Below, piece after piece: positions 57,655 to 64,000 of a stretch of DNA of 64,000 nucleotides. The DNA is from Cricetomys ansorgei. Taxonomy: Eukaryota > Chordata > Mammalia > Rodentia > Nesomyidae. Under the pieces are notes generated by a model. That model ran no database searches and was not told where the DNA came from. It saw only the letters and a list, made by a program, of their open reading frames with translations. The translations under genes were made by a program, and so were the position numbers. The stretch covers positions 16,038,001 to 16,102,000 of the forward strand of contig JAMJFZ010001258.1 in the NCBI GenBank assembly GCA_026225945.1, written 5' to 3'. Every line of letters starts with the position of its first letter. Position 1 is the stretch's first letter.

Positions 57655-57662
57655 AGAGAGAG
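57608..57662. repeat. (GA)n microsatellite
   Basis: About 50 bases of GA with two GGGA interruptions near the right end. Confidence 0.95.
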
Positions 57663-58140
57663 GCATTGTATCTATCTATTTAAGATGTTTATGCAATGCC
57701 CAAGGGATTTCCAGACAGTAAATCTCATCCACACGCCCTTTAGATCGGTAGTTCTTAAACTGGGTGCCTTTGATAGCCTGTGAGGGTCTTCATGCTTCCA
57801 TATTGTCTGTGTTTCCTAACAGATAGCTCAGCTCCGGCTGGACCAGGGATCCAGCTACTGCTCTTGAGACTTTGTTGAGACTCCGCTTTCTGTGATTGTC
57901 CACAATAGTGGCATTTGTAAACTCACAGGACCCAATGCCGCGCAGAAGACACATTCAATAGCGAAGGTTGTCCAGTGTCTCTGAGCACTCATATCTGTTC
58001 TATCGTATTCTCACACATTAGGAATTAGACCTACTCAGGGTAAATCCCACAATGTCAGACATCATCTAACACAGAAACACAGAGAACGGCTCCCTCACGC
58101 CCTCTCATTGCCTGTGGAAGAAGTAGGTTACAAGACATTA

Positions 58141-58407
<267 letters not shown>

Positions 58408-58664
58408 CTAGGCAGGAAGAAGCTCAGGATTGAGCTTCTCTCAGCCCCTGAAGCCCTGGGACACCTGCAGCTGGGAGCTAAGCACAGGGTTGAGAGGGGT
58501 CCTTGGTTTGCACTTGCTCTGTTCCATTCTGGGATCCACCTGTAGATATCCAGATTTGCTATTGTATCTCTTCAGATGAAAATAATATCTCTTCCTTGAA
58601 ACAAAAACTCCTGGCTCAGAGATAGAGAGGCCAAAGAAAAGAATGCTCTAAACTAAGAAAACAT

Positions 58665-59255
58665 GGGAGCTGAAGAGACATTTTATGCACAAGCATGAAG
58701 ATCTGAGTTTGCGTCCCCAGCACCCAATCAAAAGCTGAGTGTGGCCTCTCAACCTGTATGCTCAGCACTAAGAGAGAGAGGAGCAGAGACTAGAAGATAT
58801 CTGGAGTCACTGACCACTGATCTAGTCAAAAACAATGATCTCCAGAGGCTGGACAGGTGACTCTGTGCTTAAAAGCACTTGCTGAGCTGGACAATGGTGG
58901 CACACACCTTTAATCCCAGCACTAACAGGGGACAGAGGCAGGCGGATCTTGTGAGTTCGAGGCCAGCCTGGTCTCCAGAGTGAGTTCTAGGACAGCCAGA
59001 GTTACAACAGAGAAACCCTGTCTCAAAAAACAAAACAAAACACAAAAACAAACAAACAAAAAAAAGCTCTTGCTGCTCTTGCAGAGGACCTGGATTCAGT
59101 TCCTAGGACCCACATGGCCGCTCGCAACTGTCCTTAACCCGATGACCTGACATCCTCTTCTGGCCTCTGTGAGAACCAGATCCACAGCAGCACACTTAAA
59201 TACACACAGACAGACTACCCATAATACATATAATAAAAAAATCTTGTAAAACAAA
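58665..59255 (+). repeat. B2-type SINEs with a nested B1
   Basis: A B2/B4-like piece lies at 58,665-58,830. A B2 begins at 58,845 (gaggctggacaggtgactct) and is interrupted at about 58,882 by a B1 (58,885-59,058, ending in an A-rich (CAAA)n tail). The B2 then resumes (gctcttgctgctcttgcaga). The 13-base words aaaagcacttgct and aaaagctcttgct on either side are the target-site duplication. Confidence 0.85.
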
Positions 59256-59769
59256 ACAGCTCCAGGTCTGTGAGATCCCCACTCATGGGACAAGGTGAGA
59301 TTGACGGAGATCTGGTGACACGCTGCACGAAGCAGCGTCAGGCAAACAAAGGCCCCCACAGACACTTGGACAGTGCAGAGAGGAGCAACGGCTCTGTGCC
59401 TCCTGAGAGCATCCTTTATTAGAAGGGTCCTTAGAGCAAGCCGAAGGGAGGTCTTTCTTGCTGATACAATAAATGTTCTGCTTGCTGGCAAAAACCTGCA
59501 GCAAATTCCCTCCTCTATCTTTTAGCCACATCAAATGGGGGATATAAAGCTTAATGGCTTCAAGCTTCAGCAGCAAAATTGCTACTGCTAATTACAAAGG
59601 TCTCAAACCATGATGGGCTACAGAAACGCCAAATAATCATCTGCTCTATTTGACTGCTGTTGTGTTGCTGCCACCTACTGGTCAATTCTAGCAGCCACAA
59701 ATCACGCACAAAAATTCAGAACTCCCCTCCTAGAAAATGTCTTAGGGAATTAACCTGAAATCCATGTGC

Positions 59770-60303
<534 letters not shown>

Positions 60304-60589
60304 TTAATTCAACATGCAATTCTTAGAGAAAGAAATTAGCCTTCATACTCACAATCACAGGCAATAAAAATCACCTCACAGCTGACATGTAAAATGGCTT
60401 TTGGCTTTGGTGATAGAAAAAAAATTCCCAGATGTCAGAAAACAATTGCTCTCCCATGCTCTCTCCCCCGCTGTATGCTAGAACCAGCAATCGGTAGAAA
60501 CGGACACACCTTCTCAGCAGTTGTTATTAGCTATTACAGCTGATTCCTTCCTTTTTTCAGTTTTTTGTTTGTTTGTTTGAAAGGTAGAG

Positions 60590-60770
60590 GGAAAGGGACC
60601 TTTGGGATGACTCAGTAGGTAAAGGCACTTACTGCTAAGCCAGATGCCCTAAGTTCAATCCCTGGAACGCACACAGTGGAGCAAGGTGTCCACTGCCCTT
60701 CACACATGTACATGTGCATGCACACATGGGCACACACATGTATACTCACAACATAAATAAAAACATTCTA
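60590..60770 (+). repeat. B2-type SINE
   Basis: gggatgactcagtaggtaaa, then taagttcaatccctggaacg and a CA/TG-rich tail. Confidence 0.7.
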
Positions 60771-61112
60771 ATTTAAATTTTTATTACTTTTATTTCTTGA
60801 GATTATAATTAGATCATTCTCCCTTTCCTTTGTTCCCTCCAAACCCTCCCATATTCTCTTCCTTGCTTGCTTTCAAATCCATTGCCTCTTTTTCATTAAT
60901 TGTTGTTACATGTATATCTGTGCATATATGAACACACAAACACACACACACATACACATATATCCCTAAATATGCCCTGCTTGGTTTGTATAACATTACC
61001 TGTATGTAAGCTTACACGGCTGACCATTTGGTACTGGATAACCATTTGCTGTGCTCGTCCCTGGGGAAGACTATTTCTCTCATCCCTAGCATTCCTTAGC
61101 TGCCTGTAGTTC

Positions 61113-61218
61113 AAACTATGGAACACTTCACAGATTCTTGTGTCATCCTTGCTCAGGGGCCATGCTAATCATCCCTGTGTTGCTCTAATTTTAGTATATA
61201 TGTGCAGAAGGGAGAGCA
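61113..61218 (-). pseudogene. U6 snRNA pseudogene, minus orientation
   Basis: On the + strand, tatggaacacttcacagatt, tgtgtcatccttgctcaggg and gccatgctaatcatccctgt, then attttagtatatatgtgc is the reverse complement of almost all of U6. It has several substitutions and an extra TA in the 5' region. Retrotransposed copy in an Abcc2 intron, sense relative to Abcc2. Confidence 0.92.
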
Positions 61219-61743
61219 TGGTTATCTTATTGTTACTGTTGTTTGGTTTGGTTTGGTTTTCAGGAGAAAGAAGGAGAGGCTTGTCACCAGATGAGAAACA
61301 GGCCACGGTCCTCAGCCTCCTTGCCTAGACTGGTTGATTGATTTGCCTGCTTTAGACCCCAGACCCTGGGAGAACAGCACTCCCACAGGAGGGCACTAGC
61401 TCTGTAGACCAGGAGAAACAGTAGGTTATTCCCTCCTTAGGACAACCCTCTGCACCACTGTTCTCAGCAGTCCTTCCTCCAGGCCTGATGCTCCCTTGTC
61501 TCTTTCCTGAACTCCTTACCACACATTATACCCACAGGCAATGAGCCCCAGTGGGTTGGCAGGGAGACCGGTATCTCTTGCTGACACCCAGCTCTCTGGT
61601 TGCATTCCTTACATGTCCCCAGAGTATAGAAGTACCCTAATCGCCCCCTGCACCCAAATGACGAATACCCTGCTGCCCTCCTTCTGTGCCAAACTAGTCT
61701 CTGATTGCAAGTCCTCACAGCCAGGACTGTCTTCATCACCCAC

Positions 61744-61887
61744 CTTCTCAGTGCCCTTGATGTCGCAAGTGATCCCTTTGAGTACAAGATCCAGCTCAGG
61801 CCGATACCGTACTTGATAGTTGTTAAACCGGATCTCACCCTTGCTGGGCCAATCTTCTGGAGGCCTCTTATCCGTCACCCAGGGTGC
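61744..61887 (-). CDS. Abcc2: Abcc2 exon: TMD2-NBD2 linker and start of NBD2
   Basis: On the - strand, acceptor ccccttgctag and donor GAGAAG|GTGGGT. 48 codons in phase 0: [19 protein letters not shown], then [19 protein letters not shown] with the A-loop aromatic (YRPE). The NBD2 begins here. Confidence 0.97.
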
Positions 61888-62201
61888 CTAGCAAGGGGAG
61901 AGGATAAGAAGTGCCACACACAGTAGTGACTCAGCCAAACAGCTGACACGAGACTCCCGTCTTATGACAGAAGGGTAGCAGGGCCCCACTACTGAGTGAA
62001 CTGGGCTTTTTCCCTCTGGAGAGTTTCTAACTTTATTCAATAGAGAAACCCTGTTCTACAAGGTTGCTGTATGGATTTCCAGAATGACAGCACCATTTAT
62101 TAAACCGTTTCCTCAACTTAAGTTTGAGGAAATTAAGTCCTTTGGGTTAGAGCAAGGGAGACTTGAAAAGAACATGATGAACCCACACAAGACAGTTTTT
62201 A

Positions 62202-62366
<165 letters not shown>

Positions 62367-62382
62367 CTAGAGAAGAAAACAA

Positions 62383-62430
<48 letters not shown>
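62383..62430. repeat. (CA)n microsatellite
   Basis: About 24 CA units, starting only 17 bases upstream of the Abcc2 exon at 62,265-62,366 (within its acceptor region on the - strand, where it reads as (TG)n). Confidence 0.95.
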
Positions 62431-62431
<1 letters not shown>

Positions 62432-63885
62432 CCCTCCAGGCTCAGAACCAGCTCAATTAGTTGTACCATAGGTTAACTGAGGGGTTCCTTTATACTCGGG
62501 ACTGTGGTGAGCTCTACAAGAGCCCGCGGAAGAGTAAAAAAAGATAATTCTTGTTTTTCTTAGAAGAGAAATAAGACCAGTGCACTCATTGACTGGGAAA
62601 CAGCTGAACGCTGACCGTGTGGTGCTCACACAGAGGGCAATATGAACGTGGAATAGTTCAGGGATAAGTCTTGGATTGAAGAGGCTGGCTCTGCTGAAAT
62701 GGTGCCAGGGTTCAGGTCTCCTGCCTGCAGACCTAGTGCTGTTGTGGATCGTTGTAGATGGCACTCTACAAACAGGGGATAGCATGAGAAAAAACTCAGG
62801 GCACAAACAGCCTTTCAAAAGCTGACTTCTCTCTCTGGTCTCACTCACTGTTAGCCAGCAAGGAGGGGTCCTTATGGACCCTTGTCCTCCTTTACACCAA
62901 CAAGCTCTAGATGCCTCCCTGCTACCGCACAAATGTACCCAACCACTAATAAAAGATTTGTCATGACGCAGGCCAGTGTACAGTACGGGCATGACTCAGG
63001 GGTAAGCTTCTCTCAGGAAAGGAATCAGGAGTTTGCATGTATGTACAGGAGCTTTTGTGAGGAGAATGGTTAATTAGAGAGTCGAAGCCACACGATACAG
63101 GATGAGATGACAGAGGCTGAGAGAACCACGGGCAGCTGCTGACTCAGTCTAATGTGTTCTGACTCTGCCTGGACTGTCCTGGGGGTAAAGGACAGGGCAC
63201 AAAGGACCAAGTGACTCCAGAGAACAGCACTCTTTTAGGGTGCCCTCCCATGAGCCTCCTTGAGCCTCACTAATTTCTAATGAAGACAGCACTATATAAA
63301 GCACACTTATGGCATGTAAACCTCTGGAACATTAGTTAGAAGAGCTGCACAGCAAGCTGGCCAAATGTCCTGAACAGCCTCTTTGGTGCCAACCATTGTT
63401 TCAGATGCTGGGGAATAATGTCAGCATTTACCCCCAAGTTAGGCTAAGGTATTCAGTGAGATTCATTACATGTTTCTGTCAGATTCCTTATTATAATTTG
63501 TTTCTGTGATATAAGAAAAGCAAACTCAGGAGTTATTTGTCCAAAGGATTTTCTGATTACTCTTATATTTTGGAGAAGAAATGTATAATCTCTGTTGGCT
63601 AGACCCAACGAGGAAGGCAAAAAGATAAGAAAGCATTGCATAGAAACATTAAAAACTGCCCTTTAAGTCATAATGACAGTAAGGGCTATGCCCGGTTAGC
63701 CAGATGCTACTGATGCATACTTAGGGTAAGGAGTGCATTCGTGGGTAAAGATATGGAGTCAGGGTTTGGGCCCAGTCTTCCTAGTACTTCTGGATCAGAA
63801 AATAATGAGAGACATGGGCTCCTCAGTGCACTTCAAACTCAGTTTGATTAACTGACTTAGCCAGACTTTCAATTTTCAGACTCAC
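62431..63885 (-). other. Abcc2: Abcc2 intron, no recognised feature
   Basis: A 179-codon minus-strand frame at 62,453-62,992 has no recognisable domain, splice phase or neighbours to support it. No SINE seen. Confidence 0.45.
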
Positions 63886-64000
63886 ATTGAGGGCGTTGGA
63901 CAGAACAAAGCCCACTGTGTCCCCAGTTAAAGAATTTTTATAAATAACCAGAAGCAAGGCTGCGAAGAAGACAACCAAGTTTCCAACAAACTCCAGGCGA
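63886..64000 (-). CDS. Abcc2: Abcc2 exon (partial): TMD2 membrane segments
   Basis: On the - strand this exon runs in from beyond the window and ends at CTCAAT|GTGAGT. It encodes RLEFVGNLVVFFAALLLVI, a hydrophobic membrane helix, then GDTVGFVLSNALN. It ends in phase 0, matching the next exon. With the usual 32-exon structure of ABCC2 this would be exon 26. Confidence 0.95.

Noticed and set aside
62453..62992. 179-codon minus-strand frame in an Abcc2 intron
   Set aside because: No domain, no homologous pattern I know, and the surrounding Abcc2 exons are complete without it.

Overview
The window is a muroid rodent nuclear genome segment. It is dense in B1, B2/B3, B4 and ID SINEs, carries several copies of a URR1-like rodent hAT DNA repeat, an L1 remnant, two U6 snRNA pseudogenes, older MIR/MER5 relics and many dinucleotide and tetranucleotide microsatellites. 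I cannot name the species. Genes have GT-AG introns and polyadenylation signals. There are no operons, no CRISPR arrays and nothing bacterial.

Two genes converge tail to tail. On the + strand, positions 1 to about 44,560 hold the 3' half of Dnmbp (Tuba, dynamin-binding protein, a CDC42 exchange factor). Thirteen exons from 22,646 to 43,376 encode the DH domain, the BAR domain and the two C-terminal SH3 domains. The four N-terminal SH3 domains of full-length Tuba are not in the window and should lie upstream of position 1. Upstream of the DH exons are two candidate internal start points: a 376-codon open exon at 6,042-7,170 whose splice phase fits the first DH exon exactly, and a CpG island at about 16,600-17,640 that could drive a short isoform starting at the ATG at 22,648.

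On the - strand, 64,000 down to about 54,290 holds the last seven exons of Abcc2 (MRP2/cMOAT, the canalicular organic anion exporter). They cover the end of the last membrane domain, the whole second nucleotide-binding domain and a C-terminus ending Thr-Glu-Leu. The roughly 9.7 kb between the two 3' ends (44,560-54,290) contains only repeats and unrecognised sequence.

The most notable oddity is in the Dnmbp BAR-domain exon at 37,204-37,538. It carries two extra bases (a run of four G at 37,211-37,214) that break the reading frame between two perfectly phased neighbours. I read this as a sequencing or assembly error, or a real allele, that would truncate the protein. I see no evidence of a novel multi-gene system. 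What is of interest is alternative isoforms of Dnmbp (new N-terminus, internal promoter, possible intronic polyadenylation) and the retroelement history of the introns.
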